A stretch of 64,000 nt of DNA from Phycisphaerales bacterium (GTDB lineage: Bacteria > Planctomycetota > Phycisphaerae > Phycisphaerales > UBA1924). The notes under the pieces were generated by a model, which worked only from the letters and a program-made list of their open reading frames with translations, was not told the DNA's origin and searched no databases. How positions within the stretch are numbered: position 1 is the first letter of the stretch; every line of letters begins with the position of its first letter. Of this stretch, positions 18,101 through 26,857 are shown piece after piece. Location: assembly GCA_020850415.1 (NCBI GenBank), contig JADZER010000020.1:28540-92539 (forward strand), in the 5' to 3' direction. The translations under genes were made by a program, and so were the position numbers.

Positions 18101-21100
18101 TCCGCGTCATCCCGCTGCTCAACGCCGACGCCCAGTCGCTGGCCACCAGCATCGGGGCGATGTTCGAGGAGGAAGTCTCCGAGGCCCCGCCGCCCGTGGT
18201 GCGGGTGGACGCGGACGGCAACGCCCTGATCGTGCGCGCCACCGCCGACCAGATGGCGGTCATCGAGGACCTCGCCGCCCAGCTCGACCGCGCGACCCTC
18301 ACCAGCGCCCGCCAGATGCGCATGATCCCCATCGACCGCTCCCGGGCCGACGCGGCACTCATGGCCGCGACCATCCAGCGCCTCCTCGAGCAGCAGGGCG
18401 GCGTGCGCGTCGAGATCATCTCCACCGACGAGCTGCTCGGCGAGCAGCCCGCCGACGGGCCGGGCCAGGGCGAGCCCCCCGCCCGCGAGACTGCCCCCCG
18501 CAAAGGGCGCGGCAGCGACGCCGACGACACCTGGCCCTTTCGGCCCGGCCAACCGCCCGCGCTGCTGAGCCTCCCCGGCGCCCTCGGGGCGATGGCGATC
18601 GCCCAAGCCGAGCACCAGCCCCAACCCCAGCCCCAATCCCAGCTCTCGGCCGAAGACGACGATGAGGCCGTCGTGCGCATCGCCGTCGACCCCTCGAGCA
18701 ACTCGCTCGTCGTCGTCGGCTCCCCGCGCCTGACCGACCGCATCGCCGCCCTGGCCGCCCAGCTCGAGCAGCAGATGCCCGTCGAGCCCGCGGCCGTGCG
18801 GATCGTGACCCTCCCCGCCAGCGCCGACGCCGACGCGATCGCCCAGATCGTCAATCAGACGATCCGCCAGGTCGGGCGCTCGGGCCCGACCAACCCCGGC
18901 GGCTTCACGGGCGCCGTGGCGATCCAGCCCGACCCCTCCGGCACCGCGGTCATCGTCTGGGCCAACGACACCGACTTCCAGGCCGTCGGCGCGCTCGTCG
19001 CCTCGGTCTCCAAGCTCGACGCTCAGTTCGCAGTCACCGTCAAGAACTACCAGCTCGAGAACATCACCTCCGACCGCGCCCAGCGCGCGATCGAGGACCT
19101 CTTCGCCGCCACGCCGCGCGGGCGCCAGGCCCGGCGCATCCGCGGCCTCGATATCACCATCCAGGGCGAGCCGGGCGGGCCGGTCTCCGCCCGCATCGAC
19201 CCCGACTCGGTCCGCGTCACCGCCCCGCCCGGCGGCAGCAGCATCGTCGTCGCCGCGCCCGCCGACGCCCTGGGCATGATCGACTCGCTCATCGGCCTGC
19301 TCGACCAGAGCCCGGTGGCCGACCGCACGGCCATCCGGCGCTACTCGCTCGAGAACGCCGAGGCGACCGAGCTGGCGAGCACGCTCCAGACCGTCTTCGA
19401 CGCCCAGCGCCAGGGGGCCGGCGCCCGCGACGGCGTCCAGGCCCGCTTCGTCGCCGACGACCGGACCAACTCGCTGCTCGTCACCGCCTCGGCCCGCCAG
19501 CACGAGGAGGTCGACCGGCTCCTGACCACCGCCGACGCGGAGCAGGCCGACGACGGGCTCGAGCTGGCCATCATCAAGCTCGAGCAGGCGGACCCGCAGG
19601 TCACCCAGCGCATCCTCGAGCAGGTCATCATCGGGCGGGACGAGGGCAAGCGGGAGCGCGTGCAGATCTCCGCCGAGCGGGAGTCGGGCGTGCTCGTCGT
19701 GCGCGCCGAGCCAGAGGATATCGCCGAGATCCGCAGCATCATCGCCGAGATCGACACCAGCGAGCTGGCCGGCCTGCCCGTTCGCTCCATCACGCTCCAG
19801 CGCGCCGACGCCGGCGAGGTCGCCCTCTCCCTCAACAACTTCTTCCGGGACAGGGACCGGGCTATGCAGCAGGCCGGCAGGCGCACGGCCCGCCAGGGCG
19901 TCGCCATCACCGGCGACCGGCGCAGCGGCACGCTGATCGTCGCCGCCAACGACACGGACTTCGAGGAGATCAGGGCCCTCGTCGAGCGGTTCGACAACGA
20001 GTCCTCCGAGCTGGCGGCGCTCCAGTTCGAGATCATCCCGCTCCAGAACGCCCGCGTGAACGATCTGGAGGACAGCCTCCGAAGCATCTCGAACGAGCTC
20101 CAGTACGAGCGCATGTACGGCGGACGCTACAACCCGGCGATGGCGGGGCCGCAGGACAAGCTCTTCATCGATTTCAACGAGCGCCTGAACTCGGTCATCC
20201 TCCTGGGCCAGGGCGAGACCCTCGGCGTGATCAAGGAGATCGTCGCCGCCCTCGATGTCCCCTTCAGCGAGAAGACCGCACGGGTGGTCAAGGTCGTGCC
20301 GATCGAGCAGGGCGATCCCCAGACCATCGCGACGGTCATCGAGAGCGCGATGGAGTCCGGGGGCCAGGACGACTTCTGGTACTGGCCCCCGCGGGCGGAC
20401 CCCGACCAGCTCACCGTCGAGGTCGACGCCAAACGCCGCGCCATCATCCTCATCGGCCCCGGGGCCCGCGTCGAGCAGGCCGCGGCCTACGCCGCCCAGC
20501 TCGACACCGTCACCGGCATGCCCAACGCCGTCGTCGAGTCCATCCCCCTGCGCTACGCCGACGCCGGGCGCGCCGCCCGCAACCTCGGCCAGTTCTTCCA
20601 GCAGCGCGCCCGCGCCGAGGGCTCCCCGCCCGAGGCCGTGTCCATCATCGGCTCCCAGGACGGGAACCTGCTCCTCGTCACCGCCGACACCGACAGCCTC
20701 CAGGTCATCCGGGAACTCGTGCAGGAGCTCGACAAGCCCGAGCTCGGCGGCGACCGCGAGATCCAGATCGTCTACCTCCAGAACGGCACCGCCGGCGAGG
20801 TCGCCCAGGCCGTCGACGCGATGTTCCCCCGCACCGGCCGCTCCGAGGACCGCGTGATCGTCACGCCCCAGGCCGGGCAGAACGCGCTGCTGATCTCGGC
20901 CCCGACCGAGCTCTACGCCCAGGTGACCGACCTCATCGCCGAGTTGGACTCGGCCCCCCGTCCCGAGGATGTGAACATCGACGCGGTCGTGCTCCAGAAC
21001 GCCCGCGTGCTGGATGTCGCGCAGTCGCTGCGCAGCGCCCTGCCGCCCTCGATCAAGGTCACCGTCACCCCCGTCGCCCGCTCCAACACGCTCCTGCTCA

Positions 21101-24100
21101 CCGGCTCCCAGGCGACGATCGACCTGGTCAAGCAGCAGATCTCGAAGCTCGACATCGAGCCCGAGCAGCAGCTCCAGACCTTCAAGCGGCTCCAGCTCCA
21201 GCACGCTCTGGCCTCCAGCGTGCAGTACACGCTCAACACACTCCTGCGCGACCTGCCCAAGGGCGCCGGCGAGCCCGAGCCCAGGATCGACTACTCGCCC
21301 AACGACAACACCCTCAGCGTCTTCGCCACCCCGGCCCAGCTGACCCAGATCGAGGCGATGGTCCGCCAGCTCGACGAGCCGACCGCCGGCGACCGGCAGA
21401 CCGAGTTCTACAAGCTCCAGTACGCCGACGCCGCCCAGACCGCCGAGGCCCTCAAGATGTTCTACGGGCGCCTGGCCACCGAGGCCCGCACCTTCGCCGC
21501 CAAGAATGTCTCCATCGTCGCCGACCCCGCCAGCAGCTCGCTGGTCATCTCCGCCGACGCCAGCGAGTGGCAGAACATCCGCTCGCTGCTCGAGAAGCTC
21601 GACACCCCGGACTACGACACCTCCCGCCAGCTCGTGGTCATCCCCCTCAGGCACGCCGACGCCACCAGCGTCGCCCGCGCCCTCAACGAGGGCTTCCGCC
21701 AGTCGCTGCAGGACGAGGCCAACCGCGAGCAGGCCCGCCAGCAGCAGCAGAACCAGCAGCGCAACGCCGGCAGCCGCGACCCCCGCTTCAGCGACATCTA
21801 CCTGCCGCCCGTGCTCATCGACACCGAGGGCGTCCCCTCGGTCTCCGCCGAGGTGCAGACCAACTCGCTGATCGTCTCCGCCGGGCGCAAGGAGCTCGAA
21901 CGCATCGAGCAGATCATCGAGCAGCTCGATGTGCCCGAGTTCGTCAAGCTCCCCGAGCCCGTGGTCATCCCCATCGAGCGCGGCCGGGCCACCGTCATCG
22001 CCCAGGCCCTCACCCAGATGTTCGCCAGCCAGCGCAGCGGCCCCCGCGCCGCCCGCATCTTCGGCGACGACGCCTCCAACACCATCGTCGTCCGCGCCGA
22101 CGAGGACGACCTCATCCAGATCTGGGCCGTCGCCCGCGAGCTGCAGGCCCAGTCCGAGCAGGGCGTCGTGCCCCGCATCCTGAAGGTCGAGAACATCCCG
22201 GCGACCCGCCTGCGCGAGCTGGTCCAGTCCGCCTTCGACCCCATCGCCGAGAAGCTCGGGGAGCCCTTCAGCGTGAGCGTCGAGCGCACCACCAACTCGC
22301 TGGTGGTCTCCGCCTCGCCGAGCGTCTTCGAGCAGGTCCGGCAGTTCGTCGCCCAGCTCGATGTCGCGGAGACCCCGGCCCAGCCCGCCGGGGAGGGCGC
22401 CGCCCCGGAGCCCGCCGTGGCGCCCGGGATGCACATCGTCGAGATCCGCAACAACGCCCCCGCAGCGATCCGCGCCATGCTCGAGCAGATGGGCGTCACC
22501 CGCCCCGTGCCCGACGACCGCTTCGGCATCGTCTCCGAGCCGGTCACGCTCGTCGAGATCACCACGCACCCCGCGATCGGCGTGATCGCCAACAGCCGCG
22601 ACGCCGCCGTGATCGAGTCCCTCATCCGCGCCCTCGACGCCCAGCCGGTCGACGCGACGCAGGAGATGGCCGTCGTCTCGCTCAAGCTCGCCACCGCCGG
22701 CGCCGTCGTGGCCACCCTCGAGCGCATGCTCGACCCCAGCCAGCAGGACGCCAACACCGGCCCCGCCCAGGCCCTGCGCGAGCAGGTCCGACGCCTCTCC
22801 CTCGCCCGCGGCTTCGGCAAGTCGCCCGTCTCGCTCGACCTGGCCACCCCCATCCGGCTGATCGCCGACCACGAGTCCAACGCCGTCATCATCGGCTCCA
22901 CCACCGCCAATGTCGCCGCGCTCAGCGACCTCATCGCGACCCTCGACACCCTCCCCATCGGCGACGCCGTGCTCGTCCGCATCTTCCCGCTTGAGAACGC
23001 CTCCGCCGGCCGCGTCAAGGCGATCGTCGACCAGCTCTTCAGCCAGGGCGAGGCGCTCCGGCGCCTGCCCGGCACGCAGCGCCGCGGCCTGCCGCCCACC
23101 GCCACCGGCCAGGCCCTCGCCGGCGAGATCGCCGTCTCCGTCGACGAGCGCACCAACGCCCTCCTCGTCGCGGGGCGCGAGGAAGCCGTCGCCCTCGTCG
23201 AGGTGCTCATCAAGGACCTCGACGCCGACACCGTCGGCAACTGGGTCGAGCCGGCGCTCGTCGCCCTCGAGCACGCCGACGCCCGCACCGTCGCCGACAT
23301 CATCCAGCGCGTCATCATCCAGGGCACCCGCTCCACGCCCGAGGCCGACGGCCTGCAGCGCCAGGTCGCGAGGCTCCGCATCCTCCAGCAGGGCGGCGAC
23401 CCCGCCGACCCCGCGCAACGCATCGAGTCCGACCTCTTCGTCCCCCTCTCCAGCCTCATCATCGAGCCCGAGCCCGACACCAACTCGCTCATCGTCGTCG
23501 GCACGCCCGCGAACATCGCGGTGATCCGGGAGCTGGTCCTCTCGCTCGATGTCGAGCTCGCCTCGGCCGGCAACGCCGTCCGCTTCTTCCCGCTCCGCAA
23601 CGCCGCCGCCGACCGCGTCGCCGGCGTGCTCGGCGATGTCTTCACCCAGCGCGAGAAGGCCGGCGTGCTGAGGCCCGAGGACCAGCTCATCGTCACCTCC
23701 GACGCGCGCACCAACACGCTCATCCTCTCCACCAGCCAGCGCTCCTTCGAGGTCGTCGAGGGGCTCCTCAAGACACTCGACGCCGACGACGCCAACTACA
23801 CCGTCGGCCTGCATGTGCTCCCCGTCCCCGGCGCCGATGTCGCGGCCCTCGCCCCCAAGCTGCAGCAGCTCATGCGCGAGCGCATCGACTCGGCCCGCCG
23901 CGCCGGCGGCGTCGAGAGCCCCATGGACTCCTTCAGCGTCGTCGCCGACCCCGCCAACAGCCTTCTCATCCTCACCTGCAGCCAGGAGAACCTCGACCTC
24001 GTCAAGGAGCTCATCGCCGCCATCGAGAACGACGCCGGCGCCATGGCCGGCGCCGGACGCATGGAGCTCATCCAGCTCAAGCACGCCTCCGCCGCCGAGG

Positions 24101-26196
24101 TCGCCAGCTCGATCCTCGATGTCTATGCCAACCGCGAGAACGAACGCCGAGGCCAGAACGCCGTCGGCGTCACCGCCGAGGGCCGCCTCAACGCCCTCAT
24201 CGTCCGCGGCTCGGAGTCCGACATCGCCGCGATCCGCCAGCTCGTCGAACGCTTCGACACCCAGCAGATCCTCAGCGTCCAGGATGTCCGGCGCTTCGAA
24301 CTCCAGTCCGCCAACGCCATCGAGGTCGTGCGCCTGCTCGAGGGGGTCCTCTCCGGCCGGGCGCTCACCGGCTCGGGCGCCCAGGGCCGCGCCACCCGCC
24401 TCCGCTACTTCCGGCAGGACCTCACAGACCTGCTCGGCAATGTCATCCCCGGCGAACCCACCGAGGCCGAGGTCGACGACTTCATCCGCCAGCAGGTCCG
24501 CCTGACCGCAGACCTCCGGACCAACTCGGTCCTGGTCTCGGCGCCCACCTCGATCGTCGACCTCATCTCGTCGATCCTCCAGGACCTCGACAGCTCCACC
24601 GCCGGCTCGCGCAAGATCGAGTCCTTCCGGCTGATCAACGCCGACGCCAGAGCGATGGCCGAGGTGCTGCGCGACCTGTTCAACCTCCGGCTCCAGGGCG
24701 ACACCCTCGTCCTGATCCCCACCGGCCCGCAGGAGCCCGAGGAGGAGCAGGGCCAGGGCCTGGACTCCGCGTCGGTCACGGCCGTGCCCGACCAGCGTCA
24801 GGAGCTCTCGATCACCATCGACGCGCGAACCAACACCCTCCTGGTCTCCGGTACCGAGGAGTACCTCGACCTCGTCCGCAAGGTGGTCGACGACCTCGAC
24901 CGGATCGAGGCCAACGAGCGCGAGCAGATCGTCGTGCACCTCGCCAACGCCAAGGCCAAGGAACTCCAGACGACGCTCCAGGAGTACTTCGACACCGAGG
25001 CCGCGACCATCGAGACCGCTCTCGGGGGCGACGCCGGGGTCGCCGGCTCGCTCGCCCGCCAGCTCGAGCAGGAGGTCACCGTCGTCGGCGATGAGAAGAG
25101 CAACAAGCTCCTGATCTCAGCCTCCCCACGCTACCTGCAAGCCGTCGAGGAGATCGTCACCGAGCTCGACGCCGCCCCGCCCCAGGTGCTCATCAAGGTC
25201 CTCCTCGCCGAGGTCACCCTCGACGACGAGGACACCTGGGGCGCCGACATCCGCGTCGGCGGGGCGAACGGGCTCGGTCCCGACGCCTACAAACTCGGCT
25301 CGTTCGCCGCCGGCGGCGCACTGTCCAGCGCGTTGGGCAGCGCCAACCTCTCGGTCTCCAGCCTCGACTTCGACCTGATGGTCCGGGCCCTCGAGGTCCA
25401 GGGCAAGCTCGAGGTCCTCAGCCGGCCCCAGATCACCGTCCGCAACAACGAGGAAGCCACCATCAAGGTCGGCGAGAACATCGGCAGGCCCGGCGAATCC
25501 AACCAGACCAACAACAGCGTCTCCACCAGCGTGAACTACGAGGATGTCGGCATCAACCTCACTGTCACCCCGACCATCAACGCCGACGGCTTCGTCCAGC
25601 TCGACATCCAGCCCGAGATCTCCGCCCTCACCAGCCGGACCACACAGGTCAGCGACGCCGTCCAGGCCCCCGTCATCACCCGCCGCTCCGTCGACACGAT
25701 CGTGAGCGTCATGAGCGGACAGACCGTCGTGATCGGCGGCCTGATCCAAACCACTCAGGAAGACCGCGAGTGGAAGGTCCCCATCGTCGGCGACATCCCC
25801 ATCCTCGGCCTGCCCTTCCGCTCCATGAAGAAGCAGAATGTCAAGACCGAGCTTCTCGTCATCCTCACGCCGCAGGTGATCCCGGGCGGCAAGCCCATGA
25901 TCGAGCGCTACCGCACGCTCACCGACATCGAGATCAACAAGCTCTCCGACCCCGGGCGCGTGATCAACGAGGTCGGCCCGGTGAACCCCGACCCGGAGAT
26001 GGCCCCGCCGCCGCTCGACCCCGGGCCCGGCGCCGAGGAAGCCCCCGATTTCAACTCCGTCCCGCGGGTCCGCTCCACCCCGGCCGAGTCCGACGCCGCA
26101 GAGGCCACCCCGCCCGACATCGACTGGGCCAGCGTCCCCAGGGTGCCCGCCAAGCCCGCCAGCCCCCCCGATGGCGCCACGGGCGCAAAGGAATAG
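12160..26196 (+). CDS. gspD: Giant type II secretion secretin GspD with about 50 N1-type modules
   Basis: 4678 residues; ordinary GspD is 600-700. Signal peptide (VIASLLASAGSASSALA), a Pro/Gln/Ala-rich linker, then an N0/STN domain near 73-148 (FQFKDTPFAAVFDFF). From ~165 to ~4335 I count about 50 successive secretin N1/N3-type modules of 60-100 residues. Each has a first strand such as RIFPL-(A/N)A, a helix, a second strand of the type TNSLIVSA, and a helix ending in LD. A low-complexity insert lies near 2090-2168. The C-terminal secretin gate is near 4340-4568: PPQVLIKVLLAEVTL, VGENIG, VNYEDVGINLTVTPTI, GQTVVIGGLIQ, VPIVGDIPILGLPF and LLVILTPQVI. It would form the outer-membrane channel with an exceptionally long periplasmic stem. 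The reading frame is unbroken over 14 kb. Module number is by eye, plus or minus two. Confidence 0.95.
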   Translation: MNPRARTRAAVIASLLASAGSASSALALQDQTPPPVEQPAATEPPAQPAPAQPEAAQPAPAQPEAGQPRLDARISFQFKDTPFAAVFDFFSRETGLPIIRETEIPAGNMTFIGGADYSFEEALSILNLNLRLHGVALRREENFLYLSTVKDAVRMPTRVVDLASLPPDVTRDMIVTTTIPLDNTRASQVAEQIKPLIGEYGGITPVDAQNMLILVETAAQCERIATLIRSIDAVRPVDSEFQLFKLRHAKAAQVVEALKGLVGQKQQTVFIDKDGNRTVAEEIDIAGLNLQPDERTNSVIAVGPRARIELVDQLIEILDVPDGQLGGERQMVTFALETITPEQAALTLNSLFAAVPAESRPTVLALPEAAKVSIIGAQSLVLQATALIGEIDPAAATGRPRQAQPESVVRSFTLEHISPAQAESIARRMLTARQQLVVRFSPTPDGQGFLVAGPTADVQTFEDLVKSLDRPATTRTDVRVVRLDTADPQPLIDRALQLDKLTDEGAKDPVTVTVDAESRSATIVGSTGAIARFERRLGEVKGQIVVQTTSKTYTLTTAKPSEMIPKLSRLAQPLLTPDDGAPYNAPRFEALDELDSLIVRAEPEQFAVLDELIAQFDTDEPVRRDFRVARVTNGTPAEVRDRALALMAEVNKGLDEDEQIEVEVQLDEASGNLMIFADSPSMQQFTGLIQQVQQLVPPERTTRVLDVQNIEAAAILPALQELLATADPIDPGREVPTPTISVLERTNSFIVTAENAQHQIIQQLVQRLDKPDATDLPPMRILQLRTADAVTIASTLQQRYARRPLTERTAEPVDIQAEAQTNTLIVAAHDKLFEDIKAQVDIFNKEGAAEPERTTKLFPLKVARATDVASAMDKLYPEPPMPADRYGRPMPWLREKKELTVSADPSSNSLIFDAPTDRIPDLEELAEQLDRVEIPPQAQLRTFRVIKGDINTIASTLSGLARQGALSAPAQPGKQAVQVMVQAEPRSNTLIVAGDEITFTKVEEILKSLSAVPVEKSLRIFPIANVAAADVKDRALTIYNAQIEGLPDAEPVEISINADSNSLEVVGDVDGLLRFSAIIDQLQRQIGSQREIRLIELKLAKVTDIVQFLGEMVAANKALTMQGGPTPVFEPIETTNSLMVAAQPNQMAIIEALVRSVDAQQAGERPPLRILRLRTTDATGLAQVLQDSYAGRPVEERTKKPVDIQADAATNTLIVSAHPEMLPEIEQIVTELNETRAMDAEGREIRIFPLAWARADELAKTIDEMFPEPPIPVDRFGRAQPQLKQPKEVFVRADRATNSLIVDAPAQRLAGFEQIVKSLDQQNLADDVEVRSYRVERADLQAVARTLQDLSTSGAFRANSRTPVTINTEPTTRTLIVSGPSEVFAHVDAVLDSFGQTPDRPEPAMKMYPLKFARAEQLQTLLTDLLATRLRAEEERAGRSADGIESLLDVASHAPSNTLIITAPPSIQQIAEELIKSLDTEAAAAGRRSIRVMPLTYADATEVSRNLTQALPTMDLPGGGDVSIIAASGSNAIILSGASADLKKIEELVEPLDVRPVDPETMGVETFSLQFAEAGKIATTVQSLLVEQQETDPRILAYQIRYSRNPTLFKTPSIRVEAEGRTNSLIVSGPSATLELAKTIIERLDQPAEQSDRTVATFTPAKADPQQLVALVTQIVSETLPQERRALELTAQPGSRSVVAIGSQAQIAEAMKLLADFDERAFDLPDVELTVIDLEHADAGAVARTVEALAADRSRWPASLRDAEKAGLTIAAPRITADAVTNRLVVSAPGPLAPIVRELVATLDRPSGRDVQVRLFPLKQGVAVSVAAALQTAFQAGTKPGEPPATATAEPTSNTVVVAGSAERLAQAESLVRAMDETVEPNGMAVRTIVLKHARAESLAPVLEQVLTQESPIEAVPEWSRYQFYLRSPELMDQGSGVRVAAEKRLNAIIVAAPLDVIALAADIIAELDTPPTGPGAGRMVRVIPLLNADAQSLATSIGAMFEEEVSEAPPPVVRVDADGNALIVRATADQMAVIEDLAAQLDRATLTSARQMRMIPIDRSRADAALMAATIQRLLEQQGGVRVEIISTDELLGEQPADGPGQGEPPARETAPRKGRGSDADDTWPFRPGQPPALLSLPGALGAMAIAQAEHQPQPQPQSQLSAEDDDEAVVRIAVDPSSNSLVVVGSPRLTDRIAALAAQLEQQMPVEPAAVRIVTLPASADADAIAQIVNQTIRQVGRSGPTNPGGFTGAVAIQPDPSGTAVIVWANDTDFQAVGALVASVSKLDAQFAVTVKNYQLENITSDRAQRAIEDLFAATPRGRQARRIRGLDITIQGEPGGPVSARIDPDSVRVTAPPGGSSIVVAAPADALGMIDSLIGLLDQSPVADRTAIRRYSLENAEATELASTLQTVFDAQRQGAGARDGVQARFVADDRTNSLLVTASARQHEEVDRLLTTADAEQADDGLELAIIKLEQADPQVTQRILEQVIIGRDEGKRERVQISAERESGVLVVRAEPEDIAEIRSIIAEIDTSELAGLPVRSITLQRADAGEVALSLNNFFRDRDRAMQQAGRRTARQGVAITGDRRSGTLIVAANDTDFEEIRALVERFDNESSELAALQFEIIPLQNARVNDLEDSLRSISNELQYERMYGGRYNPAMAGPQDKLFIDFNERLNSVILLGQGETLGVIKEIVAALDVPFSEKTARVVKVVPIEQGDPQTIATVIESAMESGGQDDFWYWPPRADPDQLTVEVDAKRRAIILIGPGARVEQAAAYAAQLDTVTGMPNAVVESIPLRYADAGRAARNLGQFFQQRARAEGSPPEAVSIIGSQDGNLLLVTADTDSLQVIRELVQELDKPELGGDREIQIVYLQNGTAGEVAQAVDAMFPRTGRSEDRVIVTPQAGQNALLISAPTELYAQVTDLIAELDSAPRPEDVNIDAVVLQNARVLDVAQSLRSALPPSIKVTVTPVARSNTLLLTGSQATIDLVKQQISKLDIEPEQQLQTFKRLQLQHALASSVQYTLNTLLRDLPKGAGEPEPRIDYSPNDNTLSVFATPAQLTQIEAMVRQLDEPTAGDRQTEFYKLQYADAAQTAEALKMFYGRLATEARTFAAKNVSIVADPASSSLVISADASEWQNIRSLLEKLDTPDYDTSRQLVVIPLRHADATSVARALNEGFRQSLQDEANREQARQQQQNQQRNAGSRDPRFSDIYLPPVLIDTEGVPSVSAEVQTNSLIVSAGRKELERIEQIIEQLDVPEFVKLPEPVVIPIERGRATVIAQALTQMFASQRSGPRAARIFGDDASNTIVVRADEDDLIQIWAVARELQAQSEQGVVPRILKVENIPATRLRELVQSAFDPIAEKLGEPFSVSVERTTNSLVVSASPSVFEQVRQFVAQLDVAETPAQPAGEGAAPEPAVAPGMHIVEIRNNAPAAIRAMLEQMGVTRPVPDDRFGIVSEPVTLVEITTHPAIGVIANSRDAAVIESLIRALDAQPVDATQEMAVVSLKLATAGAVVATLERMLDPSQQDANTGPAQALREQVRRLSLARGFGKSPVSLDLATPIRLIADHESNAVIIGSTTANVAALSDLIATLDTLPIGDAVLVRIFPLENASAGRVKAIVDQLFSQGEALRRLPGTQRRGLPPTATGQALAGEIAVSVDERTNALLVAGREEAVALVEVLIKDLDADTVGNWVEPALVALEHADARTVADIIQRVIIQGTRSTPEADGLQRQVARLRILQQGGDPADPAQRIESDLFVPLSSLIIEPEPDTNSLIVVGTPANIAVIRELVLSLDVELASAGNAVRFFPLRNAAADRVAGVLGDVFTQREKAGVLRPEDQLIVTSDARTNTLILSTSQRSFEVVEGLLKTLDADDANYTVGLHVLPVPGADVAALAPKLQQLMRERIDSARRAGGVESPMDSFSVVADPANSLLILTCSQENLDLVKELIAAIENDAGAMAGAGRMELIQLKHASAAEVASSILDVYANRENERRGQNAVGVTAEGRLNALIVRGSESDIAAIRQLVERFDTQQILSVQDVRRFELQSANAIEVVRLLEGVLSGRALTGSGAQGRATRLRYFRQDLTDLLGNVIPGEPTEAEVDDFIRQQVRLTADLRTNSVLVSAPTSIVDLISSILQDLDSSTAGSRKIESFRLINADARAMAEVLRDLFNLRLQGDTLVLIPTGPQEPEEEQGQGLDSASVTAVPDQRQELSITIDARTNTLLVSGTEEYLDLVRKVVDDLDRIEANEREQIVVHLANAKAKELQTTLQEYFDTEAATIETALGGDAGVAGSLARQLEQEVTVVGDEKSNKLLISASPRYLQAVEEIVTELDAAPPQVLIKVLLAEVTLDDEDTWGADIRVGGANGLGPDAYKLGSFAAGGALSSALGSANLSVSSLDFDLMVRALEVQGKLEVLSRPQITVRNNEEATIKVGENIGRPGESNQTNNSVSTSVNYEDVGINLTVTPTINADGFVQLDIQPEISALTSRTTQVSDAVQAPVITRRSVDTIVSVMSGQTVVIGGLIQTTQEDREWKVPIVGDIPILGLPFRSMKKQNVKTELLVILTPQVIPGGKPMIERYRTLTDIEINKLSDPGRVINEVGPVNPDPEMAPPPLDPGPGAEEAPDFNSVPRVRSTPAESDAAEATPPDIDWASVPRVPAKPASPPDGATGAKE
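14023..16365 (+). repeat. Five-module tandem duplication inside gspD
   Basis: Modules 7-11 (about 14023-15201) and 12-16 (about 15202-16365) match in order. Paired landmarks are PPMRILQLRT with PPLRILRLRT, KLYPEPPMPADRYGRP with EMFPEPPIPVDRFGRA, and LTERTAEPVDIQAEA with VEERTKKPVDIQADA. Both blocks are about 1.17 kb. This is direct evidence that the stem grew by duplicating multi-module blocks as well as single modules. Confidence 0.75.
18427..18666 (+). other. Low-complexity insert within secretin module 25
   Basis: Residues about 2090-2168 interrupt one N1-type module between its two strands. The stretch is rich in Gly, Pro, Glu, Asp, Arg and Gln (including a QPQPQPQ run) and looks disordered. 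It divides the stem into about 24 modules before and 25 after, so it may be a hinge, a protease-sensitive site or a docking loop. Confidence 0.6.
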
Positions 26197-26199
26197 CCG

Positions 26200-26694
26200 T
26201 TGCGAAGTCGCGCTCAACCAGCCCCGGCCCTGCTCGCGATCTGCCTGATCCCGCTGCTCTGCGCCTGCGTCTCCGACAAGCCCGCCGCCCGCCCGGTGCA
26301 GGCGCCGGGCGACCTCCGCCCCGAGCACATGGTCATCGCGGCCTACCCGCTCCTCGACGACGACAACAACGGCTACCCCGACACGATCCCCGTCGTCGTC
26401 TACCTCTGGGACGACCGCTACCCGCTCCCGATGTGGGCGGACGGCGCCATCACCTTCCGGCTCCTCGACGACCAGGAGCAGGTCATCGCCGAGTGGGAGG
26501 TCCCCGCGGATGTCGTCCTCGCCAGCCGCCGGCGCGACCAGGTCGGAGCCGCCCACCAGATGACCCTCGACATCCGCGACGCCACCAGCGATGTGCGCCC
26601 GCAGACCAACGCCCGTCTGACCGGCGAGTTCGTGGGCTCCGACGGCCAGAAGGCCAAGTGCGGGCGTCCCCTGGGCATTCAGATCGGGTCCTAG
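26200..26694 (+). CDS. Small lipoprotein following the secretin (possible pilotin or accessory)
   Basis: 164 residues from TTG 26200, 3 nt after the gspD stop, with AAAGGA upstream; no ATG fits. A signal peptide ends in a lipobox LLCAC, so the protein should be lipid-anchored. The mature part, with DDDNNGYPDTIPVVVYLWDD (an Asp-rich loop) and alternating beta-like segments to GIQIGS, looks like a small beta domain; I do not recognise a family. Its position directly after gspD suggests a secretin-associated lipoprotein such as a pilotin, but this is inference from order only. Confidence 0.7.
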   Translation: MRSRAQPAPALLAICLIPLLCACVSDKPAARPVQAPGDLRPEHMVIAAYPLLDDDNNGYPDTIPVVVYLWDDRYPLPMWADGAITFRLLDDQEQVIAEWEVPADVVLASRRRDQVGAAHQMTLDIRDATSDVRPQTNARLTGEFVGSDGQKAKCGRPLGIQIGS

Positions 26695-26857
26695 AGTCGG
26701 CTTTGCGCAAACCTAACCAGCATTTCACACGCCCCGGGGACCTTCCCGCCGCCCTCCCCGTCCGTTTCACTACGCTTTCGCGCAGATCGGGCAAACAGGC
26801 CGCAAGGGGCGGCCGGAAGGCCCTCCACGCAACGCTGACGATTCGGAGAATCCCCAG

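Noticed and set aside
13939..24939. An open frame of 3666 codons on the minus strand, antisense to the secretin gene
   Set aside because: It mirrors the codon pattern of gspD: with G or C at third positions and few T-starting codons, the opposite frame rarely meets a stop. The product is repetitive Asp/Gly/Leu/Val-rich and has no domain, signal or start site; the plus strand carries clear secretin modules.
26695..26857. Pho box upstream of pstS
   Set aside because: No CTGTCAT-like direct repeats at 11-bp spacing; only the palindrome TTTGCGCAAA and a -10-like hexamer are seen.
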